Below are positions 13,101 through 25,600 of a stretch of DNA of 64,000 nucleotides, in pieces. How positions within the stretch are numbered: the stretch's first letter is position 1; the number at the start of each line of letters is the position of its first letter. A program made the translations under genes and the position numbers. Origin of the DNA: Gari tellinella (lineage: Eukaryota > Mollusca > Bivalvia > Cardiida > Psammobiidae); the NCBI GenBank assembly GCA_922989275.2, contig OV277857.1:81709321-81773320 (forward strand). Reading direction: 5' to 3'. The notes under the pieces were generated by a model. It had not been told where the DNA came from. It worked only from the letters and a program-made list of their open reading frames with translations, and did not search any database.

Positions 13101-16100
13101 ACTGTATATGAGGGGAAAGGGTTAATTACTGTATGTTTAACTTGTAATTTGCAGTTCTGTCCAAGGTTCGGGTTTCAATGCAGGATACAGTGGTTAGACT
13201 TGAACACCATCCAGAACATTCTGCAAAAGGTGTTGCCATGGAAATCAGAATAAAAAGGTACAAGAATGGAAAGAGAATTGTAATAATCATTGATAACTCA
13301 ATACTGAGTCTGTTTATTCAAAATTATTGTTATTATTAATAAGTGGATTAGGACATTTTTCCTTAACCCATTACCCTGTTTCTAGATTTGAAGATAGGTG
13401 GCCACTTTAAGCAGGTTGAAAGTAAAGCAGAATAGGCCTTTAAGCTACCATCTGTTAGGATTTCTAAAATATTTCTTATGCTGAATGTTCATGAAGTGAA
13501 ACTATTTTCTTCAGTGAAGAAATAAATTAGGGGTAATTGGTTAAGGTTTAAGGAGCCATGGAGTGTTTCAGCACTATCTCGGTACATGCATTAGGATTAG
13601 CTGGTGGTATTAGATACATGTGAGAGCTGAAAGCAAGAAGAAAGTAATGCAGAATGCTGTACATGTAATAGCTTTCTGATTGACATTTATCTTGCATTAA
13701 ATTCAGAAGTAATATTTATACTGTACATTGTATCAGGTGGATATACTGATTGGTATTGATGGTTATGAAGGATAGTGTTAAAAACTATTGAACTAATAGA
13801 TTTCTTAGCATTGATGCTTTATTTCTAGTCTTGTATTAGGGTCACTTACCGCTCTCCTACATGTCTCCACAAAATCCTATGTTGTGACTACTGTAGAGAC
13901 ATAAGAGAGCTAGTATATGAAAAACTCACCTGATCTATAACCCTGTTAACCCAATACCCCATAAATACACCTTTTTATTCCTCGACTGAAGAAAATACTT
14001 CTGCTTTACTATTCTGCTTTACTTTCAACCTGCTTTAAGCGATCACTCATTTTCAAAACTAGAAACAGACTATGGGGTAAAAGGTTAAAGTCATTAAACT
14101 ATTGATTATTTTAAGGATTGAGTTTTTTGATGACCTGGCCACAGTGTCAGAGGGAACATCTGTGGACGGAAACACCACCTGGGAACCAGCTGCTATAAGC
14201 CAGAAAAACTTCCATGTGGAGGGGATCCAGCTGTTCTTTGATGAAATCTCAACAAAGTCTGAGCCCTACTCTAGAAGTAGCTCAGAGGAGTCCACATCAC
14301 AGGCTAGTATATATGAGCAATATGTGAATGTATGTATAGTAAAATCTGTTTACAGTGACCACTAAATAAAGTAACATGGCAATATGTCACAACAGATTAC
14401 TGGTTCATACTCGAGATTTATGCATCACTTTCTTGATGCATTAACCCATTACCCCATAGTCTGTTTGTAGTATTAAAAGTAAGTTACTACTTAAAGCAGG
14501 TTAAGGCACATTCTGCTTTACTTTCAGCCTGCTTTAAGCTACTATCTGCTAGAATATAGACAATAACTCTTATCATACATATTCATAACTTGGAGCTATT
14601 TTCCTCGTGGAGAAATAAATTAAAGGCATAAAATGAGTATTTATGGGGTAATGGGTTAATTTTCAAGTTTTTAAATGACTTTGGAAAGAAGTTATTCCCC
14701 TTTGAATACCTGTTGGTGTTTACTGATTTGGTTTGTCCTTGTATTACAGTAGATACAGTACTTGCTAGCATTTGGCATGGAGCTTCATTATAGTTACAAT
14801 ATTATACAATTATTGATACAATTATATAATACATGTATGCAATTGTGAGGTCATTTTATGTGAATAAATGTGGAAGTCTTGAATGTCTTAGATACTTAGG
14901 AACTCCTGGCTGTTACTGACCAATAGTTTCTGCAGCTCCTGAATGATGTATATCACCTTTTCATGAAAACAGTGACAACCCAGATCTCACATGTCTTGTT
15001 TTCTTATAGAATCTGTCTGATACAAGTATGTACTCTCTCCTGAAGAATGTTCATAACTTTATTAGCCAATAAAATCTATCAGATAATTGATGTTCATAGG
15101 GGTGACTGTCAGTGTTTAACATATAAATATAGCAGCTGTAGATGGGTTTTATCCAATGCCCCATATATATCCTTTTTACGCCTTTAATTTGTTCCTTCAA
15201 CGAAGAAATTAGTGAATAGCAGATAGTAGCTCAAAGGAGGCTGAAAGTAAAGCAGAATGCCTCTTGAGCACATTCTGCCTTACTTTCAACCTGCTTTAAG
15301 TGATGACCTGTCTTCAAAACCAGAAACAAGGTATCGAATAATAGGTTAATATATTCAGATACTCAGCTGGTAGATATATAATCTGTCAATTTTCTTTCAG
15401 ATGTATACATCTACCCGGAGTTCGTTTTCAGGGATGGGTGATTCCACGGACCAGATGGCTGCCAGTCACAGGTCAACTCGAAACGGTCCTCCAGCTTCGG
15501 GCACCACACATGTGGTAGAGTCTAACCCTGTACAGGTAGCAGTCATTACAGGCAGACAGGAAGTCAAACTGAAAACAAAACAGTCAGATACACTACATGG
15601 GCCCAAGGTTAGAAAAGGATTGTTGTTCAGTGTATGGTTTAGATACTCATCTTAACATTAACAATTTGTGAAACCTTCTACTTTCTATGAATATCTGTTG
15701 GTGCTGTTTTGAAAAATTATGGACCCAGATCAGACATGCTAAAGGAGTTATCTGATCTGGGTCTGCACTGAGTCTGTCTTCTTATAGGAGTGAGTTTGCA
15801 ATCTCTCCTGGAGAAATGTTTTTTTTATTTTAAGAGAGGCAATAAAAGTAAAGTAATAGTCTACTTTCAGTCGGAATGACCATTAAGCAGACTGTACATT
15901 CACAACCTTTATCATTGAGTCATCTTGCCTACAATTTTGAGCACTGCTAACATATTGCACATAGGCAGTCGCAGTACCGTTTCAGACCCTTCACAGGTAC
16001 CATTTTAATCCCTGAGTGGAGAGGAGCAATTCACAGTACATATCTTGCTCAAGAACATTTCTGTACATCATTGGTGATTTGGAAAATATCCCTTAGTCAG

Positions 16101-19100
16101 GCCGCTTTTCTGTCGGGGGATCAAGTTCACAACCCCTGGTACTGTAGTTCAATGCATTACCACTGGACTACTACGGTCGGCAGGGCGGTAGTTAGGGCCC
16201 TGCATTGAAAATGTAGGTGCCCTATAGGAATCATATTTTCTGGCCGTCAACACTTTTGATGTGACGCGATAATGCTATCTGTTCTTCTGTCCGTCAACAC
16301 TTTTGATGTGACGCAATAACTCAAACACTTTTCTAGTTCATTATGGTGCAGATGATATATGTTCATGGTGGGCAGAATGTTATACATAGATATTCTGACA
16401 GAGACGGGTTGTATTATATGCCCGTGATAGGTAGGTGCTTATTGTCTCTTAGCATTGTAAATCTGTCGATCCATTCATTGGTCTTCCGTGAAGGTTTGTT
16501 TGACTGCTCAGTAACTCAAATATTCAATCATAACAAATTTGTATATCACCGAAATTTCTAGGTCATGTTAGAAAACCAGCCAGATAGCAACAGTAACGTT
16601 AGAGTTATGGCTCATTAAATTCGAAAATTTTGTTAAGTTAGCTTTGTCTGATACTGCTCAATCTTTTTTAAGCCATTACTCCATAAATACTCCTTTTTAC
16701 GCCTCTAATTTATTCCACCACTTAAGAAATTAGTTTCAATTTATACAGTCTTGAACATACACTATAAGAAATATATTCTATATCCTAGCAGATTGTGGTT
16801 TAAGCATGCTGAAAGTAAAGCAGAACATTCAGGTTTACTTTCAACCTGCTTGAAGCGGTGGTCTGTCTTTAAAACTAGAAACAGGCTATGTTGCAACAGG
16901 TTAAAATTTAGCAGACATACATATGGACAGAAAGATGAAGCTCTTGGTTAGATATTCTTGACCTTAGATGATTATAGCCTCTCACATACTGTACATAGCG
17001 ATTATAAGTTTTTGATACAAAAAGAAAACATACGATTTACTGCATATATAGGGTTTTTCCTACATAAAAAATATTATGAACAATGATTAGGGTGGGGAAA
17101 TGGAGAGATTAAGTCTTCTACAGTATTGCCTGCACAAATTGTCATTTTTGGTTTCATAACTGAAGAACCTTAATACTGTATAAGCATTTATCCTTTCCCA
17201 ATAGCTTGTTTGCAATGTTAAAGAAATATGGTTCCTCAAAGCATCCACCTGTCAGGACCATTTTTTTCAACCTTATTTAAGCCACCTACTGTCTTTAATA
17301 CTAACACCAAGCTAGGTTAAAAGCCCCCATAGGACACCACTACAATGTCAATGTTCTGGTAAATGCACTCAAATGAGTGGCAGATTAAGGTTGCAGCTGA
17401 AAGTAAGATGAATGTAAAGCAGAAAGCTCCTACAGCTCCAACCTGTCTTAACTCTTTCCTCCCTGAAACTTTAAATGGAAAATTCCAGTTTCCATTTTAG
17501 TCTAGTCCATTTCTGACTTTTAAGGGTTGTTTTTGTCAATATTTGGCATTGTGACAAACAGTGAAGAACCTGATCAGAGGGCTCCTTTCGGAGCCCTCTG
17601 ATCAGGGTCTTCACTGTTTGCATAGGACAAGTGTACTATTCACATGTTCACTGTTTGAAAAGCACGCCTATATGCGGGACTAGGGTTCAAAGAGTTAAAT
17701 ACTGAGGTACTATTTATCTTACATCAAATGGATAAACCATACGGGAAATCCTAGCTTGCACTGTAGGCTTTAGACTGATTTTCAATATGTTGTACTTTCC
17801 ATTTCTAGTACAATCAAGTTAAACATTTAATGAGCCAGATAATAGAACTAGAATTAATGTAATGATGAATTAATTCAGCAATTTGTAGTAATAATTTCTA
17901 TATAGTTACAGGAATATTATGCTTAAGTGCTATTTATTACTGCAATTCCATTTGTCTTCAACTAATACAATGGAAACCTCTCATAACAGCGTAAAATATC
18001 ATCCATCAATGTCAGTATAGTTAAAAGCCTGACCAGTGTTTTATGTACTAGACACATTTTACATGCATTTTAACCCTTTCCCTCCACAGCCATCAGTGCA
18101 AATAGTTGATATCAAACTGTGTGTAACTCATTACCCCATAGCCTGTTTCTTGTTTTGAAGATAGTTTATCACTTAAAGCAGATTGAAAGTAAAGCAGAAT
18201 GCACCTTAAGGTGCATTCTGCTTTACTTTCAGTCTGCTTTAAGCTACCATCTGCTATGATATAGAAAATATTTCTTATGACACATATTAATGACTGTTTA
18301 AATTGGAACTAAAATGTGTATTTATGGGGTAATGGGTTAAGGCAGGTTACTGCTTAAAGCAAGATGAAAATAAATCAGAAATCTCTTTTAGGAGCTTCCT
18401 GCTTTAGTTTCATCTTGCTTTAAGCTGCCATCTTTAACTCAGTAAATAAACATGGAATTGTTTAGGTAGAGTTGCTTAAATGGGCTTCTGGGGAGAACAG
18501 GGTGAATTCATTGCATGTTAATCTACAATAACCTTTGTAACCAGTATGGATCCATATAAGAGATCGAGTAACAGCTCATCAAGATCCAAACTGTGTGACA
18601 CTCTCACTCTATTTTAACCCATAACCCATAGGTTATTTGAAGTTTTGACGACAGAACCACTTAAAACAGGTTGAAAGTAAAGCAGAATGGGCATTAAGGC
18701 ACATTCTGATTTACTTTCAGCCTGCTTTAAGCTACAATCTGTTATAGGGGTATAGAAAATATTTCTTATGGTACAGTCTATTCACGATATTACGAATCGG
18801 CACCGGGTCTCGTCGATTGTTCGTAGTAATGCATTTTCGTAACAACGCATCTTGAGAATACGATGAGATTTCCACCTTTCCTCTTCATGGTATCGCCGTA
18901 GCATCAACATACATGTATCTACCGCACAGCGGTTTTGAAATTGCATATATGTAATGGCATTGTCGTAATGTGATGTAAAAACAAATTGTAGAAAGAAATA
19001 TTTTATCAACTTATTGGTTTGATTTATATTTCGTGTTTGCCAATCAAATTATACATGTACGAAAGTCCACTGACATTTAATCATATTACATGTGTATAGT

Positions 19101-19655
19101 GGAATGTTGTATGTCATAAGGGGTTATGTATAAAAGAAGAAACGGTAAGACCAGCTAACAGAGGGAGAAAGCGAAATATTTCCGACATTTTCTCCGTTAT
19201 GTTGTCATCAAGACTTTTGTGCTTTAACCACCCTTAAGCATTCTCTTTTAGCGAGATCTAGTCATCACATGTAGTAAACCCACTTTAATCTAGAGCTGAG
19301 TCGTTTTTACGCTAGCAATATAAGAAGAAGTAGATCTAATGTAAAAAAGAAGAAACTAATCAAAACGTTTACACAACGTATGCATACAAAATAAATTAAA
19401 CACCTGGCATTGTAATGTGTCGTAAAATCGACTTGTATTATAATCTTCTTCGTAGTTGCAGATGTAATATCGTTGATAAACGTATGTTAGCAGGCTGCAT
19501 TAGCAGAAATTATGACCAGTGTGTTGTTGTTGTTGCTGCTAAGGTTTATAGGCCTGCATAAGCTTTATCAGATGCGTCATCCCATTTTAAAAAGCCTACG
19601 GCCACCCGATATTCCCAGGCGGTCACCCATCCAAGTACTAACCGGGCTCGACGTT

Positions 19656-19686
<31 letters not shown>

Positions 19687-22600
19687 GTTTTCAACGTGAT
19701 ATGACAGTAGATATGTAGGACCAGTGTACATAAACGTTGCACATTTTATGTTCTTTGCGACAATGACATAAGTCACTCTATCAAACAAACCCGGCTTTCG
19801 CTGATCATAACACGATGTGTGATAAAACTTATCAGAAATCTCAGATAATTAAATAAAACATTTCTTTTTATCATTTGCGACATGCAGCCAATCAGTTTAA
19901 TCTTGCTACAAACACTTATTCTAACACGCTGCGTGTTAAAGCGTATTGAGCAGTCGGGTGTGTAAACAATAGATAATTATGCCGACTCGACCATCGGATG
20001 TCTTTGTTGACGTAAGTGTGAAAAGCCCACAGGGGCGATTCGTACCAATGCATCTTTCTACTACTGCTTAGGTGTTTAAGGGGCCACGAAAACCTTTCGT
20101 TATAACGTGTTTTTCGTTCTTTTGCATTTTCGTAACAATGCATCTTTTAACCATTGAAAAAAGAACAAATTCGGCCGGGACCGGCGGTGTTTTTCGTAGT
20201 AGACCGTTATTTCGTAATAACGAGAATCGTAGTATCGCGAATAGACTGTACATATTTATGATGAATAAATTGGAACTATTTTCTTTTGTAGAGGAATGGG
20301 GTAATGGGTTAATAAATGGAAGCAGACAGCACTTATTGTAGACAAAACATTACTTATTAACCCTTTCATACACCTGCTTGGCAAACAGTTTTGTACCAGA
20401 TCAGGTCCCCCTTTTCACTGGACCTGATCAGAATCAAAACTGTTTGTCACTTAGATTCAATTTGTTCTGTGATTTTGAAGAAAAATCCAGAATTTCAGCA
20501 TTCAACATTTTTTACAGACAACAGTGTAACTTATTGAAAGAGTTGATCCATAGATGATTAGTCATTGCTTGTCAGTCCTGAACAATGATCAACCCTTTTC
20601 CCAAATAGAAACTTTCCTGTATACACATTCGACCCTAGCGACTAGTATACTCATTTACAAACAGTGTACCTCTGAGGATTACACTTTTCCTATGCAGACA
20701 GTATAGACCTTGATAAGAGGGCTCCTTAAGGAGCCCTCTGATCAGGATCTATACTTTTTTTCATTTTGAAATATATTGTTAAAATCAGCCCTAAATAATC
20801 AAAAATGGACTAGACTTATTTTGAAATTGGAATTGTCCATTAAAAGTTTCAGGGGTGAATGAGTGCAAATCACCTACATATATTTGATATAGCATAGTTA
20901 TATGGTAATTTTGTGTTTAAGGAAGTGGGGTCTGTCTGTCTAATTTTGTTTAACCCTTTCCCCATTAGATGTGCCTTTTTGCACATTTTATTTATTTTTC
21001 CACTGAAGAAAATAGTTCCAATTCATAGTTATAAACATGTACCAAAAGATAGTTTCTATACCTTAGCAGATGGTAGCTTAAAGCAATCTTGAAGTAAAGC
21101 ATTATTTTCAACTTGCTTTAAGTGCTCAGCTGTCTTCAAAACTAGAAACAGGCTCTGGGGTAATGTGTTAATGTTGCCACTTTCATTTAACCCTTTATTT
21201 CACAGTGTGTTAAAGGAAGATGGGTTTTTAAAGCAAGATGAAAGTAAAGCAGAAATCTTCAATAGGAGCATTCTGCTTTACTTTCATTTTGCTTTAAGCT
21301 GACATCTCTAATCAATACATTGAAATAATATTCAGTTGTCACAACTGGCATTTAAGAAGGGGAAGTAGGTAAATGCACTTAGAGACACTTTATGAAGGAA
21401 AAGGTTAAGCAGTCCGCATATATAGAGGATTTGCACTTTGGGCTATGGCAAAATGTGTGATAAAAGGAAGCTGATTGAATGGAATATTGCTATATTGAGT
21501 GTTGGTTTTTGATAATACAAACATTGCTAGATAATACACACTCAGCACCAGACTAAAATAAGAGATCAATTTTATATGCACTAATGATATTTCTAGCCAA
21601 ACTAGAATTTTCTCTTCGAGATGATCGTAATAATTCAAGTCACAACACATGGTTTAACCCGTTGCTCCATAAATACGCCTTTTTACGCCTAAAATTTATT
21701 CCTCCACTGAAGAAAATAATTCACTTTTATACAGTGATGAATATGTATCATAAGAAACATTTAATATATCTTAGCAGGTAATAGCTTAAAGCAGGTTGAA
21801 AGTAATTCTGCTTTACTTTCAACTTGCTTTAAGTGGTCAGTTTTCTTCATTACTTGAAATTAATTAATCTGATCTAGGTCTCCACTGTTTGCCGTTTGTC
21901 CCATTAATGAGATTGTGGTTGCAAATCTTCTCAGGGTCTACAGTGTTTGCTTGTATCCCATTTATAGGATTCTTGAAGAAAAGAGCTATAGATAAAGATG
22001 TGCATTCTGATGCGAGTCTTCACAGTTTGCCAGACAGTGTTCGGCCAACAATATATGGATAATTCCAACTTCTAATAAAATCTAGTCCATTTATGACTAT
22101 TTAGAGCTGTTTTCTGCAATAAATTGCAAATAACAAACAATGTAGAATGATCAGAAGGCTCCTTGAACATAGGAGCCCTCTGATCTGGGTCTAAATTGTT
22201 TTGTACATGTATATGGTATGAAAGGTATTCTTGACAAGTACACTGTTAGGAAATGATGAGATTACTTATCGCTTGGGTTGAATGTGTTAAGCTGTGCAGT
22301 CTGATCTGGGTCTACACTGTTAACTTGTGTATTTTTCATGGGCTTCTATTTGTAAAGGGGCTAAAGATTAATGTAGAGATGTTGCTGAGCAGTAGAGATA
22401 AGGCGATGGATACACTTTGTGTGGGTCGTAGTTGATGACTGGTACACAACAGCTGCTCATAAATGTAGTGTCAGTAATGTGCATGCATGTACAGTTTTAA
22501 CAGAGCTTCAAATTAGACAAGTATTTTAACCCTTTCCCTAATAGAAGCGCCTTTTATGCACTTAACCCATTACTCCATGAATACACCTTTTTACGCCTTT

Positions 22601-25600
22601 AATTTGTTCCTTCAATGAAGAAATAATTCCAATTTATGCAAGTGATGAATAATACCATTAAAAATATTCTCTTTATCCTTTCAGATTATATCTTAAAGGA
22701 TGTTGAAAGTAAAGTAGAATGCGTTTAAGGCGCATTCTGCTTTACTTTCAACATCCTTTAAATAGTCACCTATCTTCAATACTAGAAACAAGCTATGGGG
22801 TAATGGGTTAAATAATATTCCACAAAAAAAATAGTTTCAATTTATACTGTCATGATAATGTATTGTAAGAAATATTTGTTCTATACTATAGCAGATCAGA
22901 TGGTATCTAAAAGCATGCTGAAAGAAAAGCAGAATGCACCTGCAGGCACGTTCTGCTTTACTTTTAACCTGTTTAGGTGGTCACCTGTCTTCAAAACTGG
23001 AAAAAGCATATGGAGGAAAGGGTTAAAGGGTAAAGGCTTTATACCGATACCAAACCCTATGATGTGACATTTATTAGAACCGTTGCTTTGTGATGATTCC
23101 AGTGATTAGTCACAACATAGGGTTTGTGGGAGGTATACAGGAGAAGACATTAGAAATAACTGGTTTAACCCATTAACTCATAAGCGATTAACAATTATCA
23201 GTGCTCATCTCAATGCATGCTAGTTGATTAAAGTGAGTCAAAATGAGTTAGTATGAGGCTATTGCGCAATGAGTCAAAATGAGTCAGTATGGCTTAATGG
23301 GTTACTCACTCGTGTCTGGAGCTCCACAGTCAAACCAGTATTTAGTGACCGAGAAATTAGGTTGATCATCTGCCTTAACCCTTTAACCCATAGCCTATTT
23401 CTAGTATTGAAGACAGGCCACTACTTAAAGCAGGTTAAAAGTAAAGCAGAATGCGCCATAAGGCGCATTTTGCTTTACTTTCAACCTGCTTTAAGGTACC
23501 ACCTGCTAGAATATAGAAAATATTTCTTATAATACATGTTCATGACTGTATAAATTGGAACTATTTGGTGGTGGAATAAATCAAATGCGTTAAAAGGTGC
23601 TTCTATGTGGGAAAGGGTCAAAACAACAGTAATGCAGCTTTTTGTATAACTTTTGTGCTGCATTAAGCGCAGCCACCTGACAGTATGGTTAAGTGCAAAA
23701 TAATAATAGTACTGTCCTATGCCAAGTGTTACTATCAAGTATAGTAAAAGTCTACTGACAGCTATTATACAATATCTCTCTGTTGGGTCACCATAGAAGC
23801 ATGAATTCTCATTTCTGAATATCTAATTCATTACTCCATAAATACACCCTTTTAAAGTTTTTACGCCTCTAATTTATTCCTCCAAAAAAAAGAATAGTTC
23901 CACTTCATACAGTCATAAATATGCACCGTAAGAAATATGTTCGTTGTCCTAGCAGATGGTAGCGTAAAGCATGCTAAAAGTAAAACAGAATGCACCTTAA
24001 TAGGTTATTTGGCCACTGATCAGTTTCCAAACTGTTTACCTTTGGAGTCAATGATTCTTCAGTCTGAATGCCAAAAATCTAAAGTTCACTACCGAAAAAA
24101 CTGCAAATATCATGTTTATACAGCTAATTTAACCCTTTCATGATCAAATTATTCAGGAGATCTCCCCCACCCCCCTCGCCGGTTTATTGTCATCTGCTTC
24201 AGTATTGTTGTCTGCAATACAAGTTTCAAGGTTACATTTAAGGTTGTATTACTTAATAAATATCAATAAGAGTGTCAAACAGTTTGGGTCCTGATCAGAC
24301 GCCGTGTTACACGGCGTCTGATCAGGGCCCAAACTGTTTGCAAACACGCTTTATAACATAACAGACGGCGTGAGCATTGAATAACACCCGTGTTTAAATG
24401 TCATATATAACTAGTTAAATACCTATGCAAATGAGGCACGCCATGATGTCGTTACTTGTGACGTCATTAAAAAACGTTCTATGCGCTCAATTTCCAACGT
24501 CTTCTTTCCATCATGTAGATTCAATTTATAGATTTTTGGTGAAATTAAAAAATATAAGATCTACATGAAAGTGCTTAATATACATAAAATAACATAAACA
24601 TTATGCTCGTTAACGGGGTTAATTTGGAACAACTTTTTTCCTGTATAGATCTACTTATATTGCGCTTAGCATTCACTTGACCTCAAAGCTGCGATAAATA
24701 ACATTTCTAGGTTATGTTATAAAAAGAATATAACATTCGTGTTAATAATTTATTGGATTTATCAAACTCGTCGTTTTAGAAAACGATAAAAACTCGGCAA
24801 AGCCTCGTTTTTATCGTTTTCTAAAAGACTCGTTTAATAAATCCAATAAATTATGAACACTCATGTAATATCCTATATTTAAAGCGTCATTGAGAGTGAA
24901 GGGTTAACTGTTAACCCTAATTCTTATAATCATATATAAATCTCTTCCCACTACGAATATATTCATCTGAACTATTACACTGACAAGCAATATTATAGAA
25001 AATATTCTGCAGGGAAATAGTGCAGACTCTCATGTCAGGCAGATCCTATTAGAAAACAGAACAGACCCTGATCAGACCACTCTTTAACCCATTACCCCAT
25101 AGCCTATTTCTAGTTTTGAAGACAGGTGACCACTTAAAGCAAGTTGAAAGTAAAGCAGAATGTGCCTTAAGGCACATTCTGCTTTACTTTCAGCCTGCTT
25201 TAAGCTATTATCTGCTAGAATATAGAAAACATATCTTATGATCTCTATTTGTGACAGTATAAATTGGAACTATTTTCTTCAGTAGAGTAATTAATATAAG
25301 GCGTAAAAAGGCGTATTTATGGGGTAATAGGTTAAATATCTGTCTGATCAGGGTCTGCACTGTTTTCAAAAAGCTTCACTAGTAGGCTGTTATCAGGAGA
25401 AGGGTTTAACAAGCATATAAACAACATGTCAAGTCCAATCAAGTTTAAAAACATTTAATTTACAATTACAATGGCAAACACTGTACCTTAATAACAATTC
25501 CATTAACATGCACAAATTTATACAAACAAATACAAGTGCTCCAGCTAAGGAGAGTATTTCCAGTAAGGGCTCCAGATAAAAGGAGTATTTCAAACAATAA

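Larger units (their letters stand above)
18614..20312 (+). mobile_element. MITE-A (+) hosting the 5S-bearing element
   Basis: The left end is TTAACCCATAACCCATAGG and the right end GGGGTAATGGGTTAA. The right arm is split at GTAC by the insertion 18775-20247. Confidence 0.85.

Noticed and set aside
17560..17622. Perfect GC-rich hairpins as rho-independent terminators
   Set aside because: The genome is clearly eukaryotic and the hairpins are cores of MITEs.
22253..22435. 60-codon frame beginning MMRLLIAWVECV
   Set aside because: It lies largely within the decayed MITE-B and has no family features.
24277..24342. H3 hairpins as Helitron 3' ends
   Set aside because: They lie in the middle of inverted-end elements and are not followed by CTRR at an element border.
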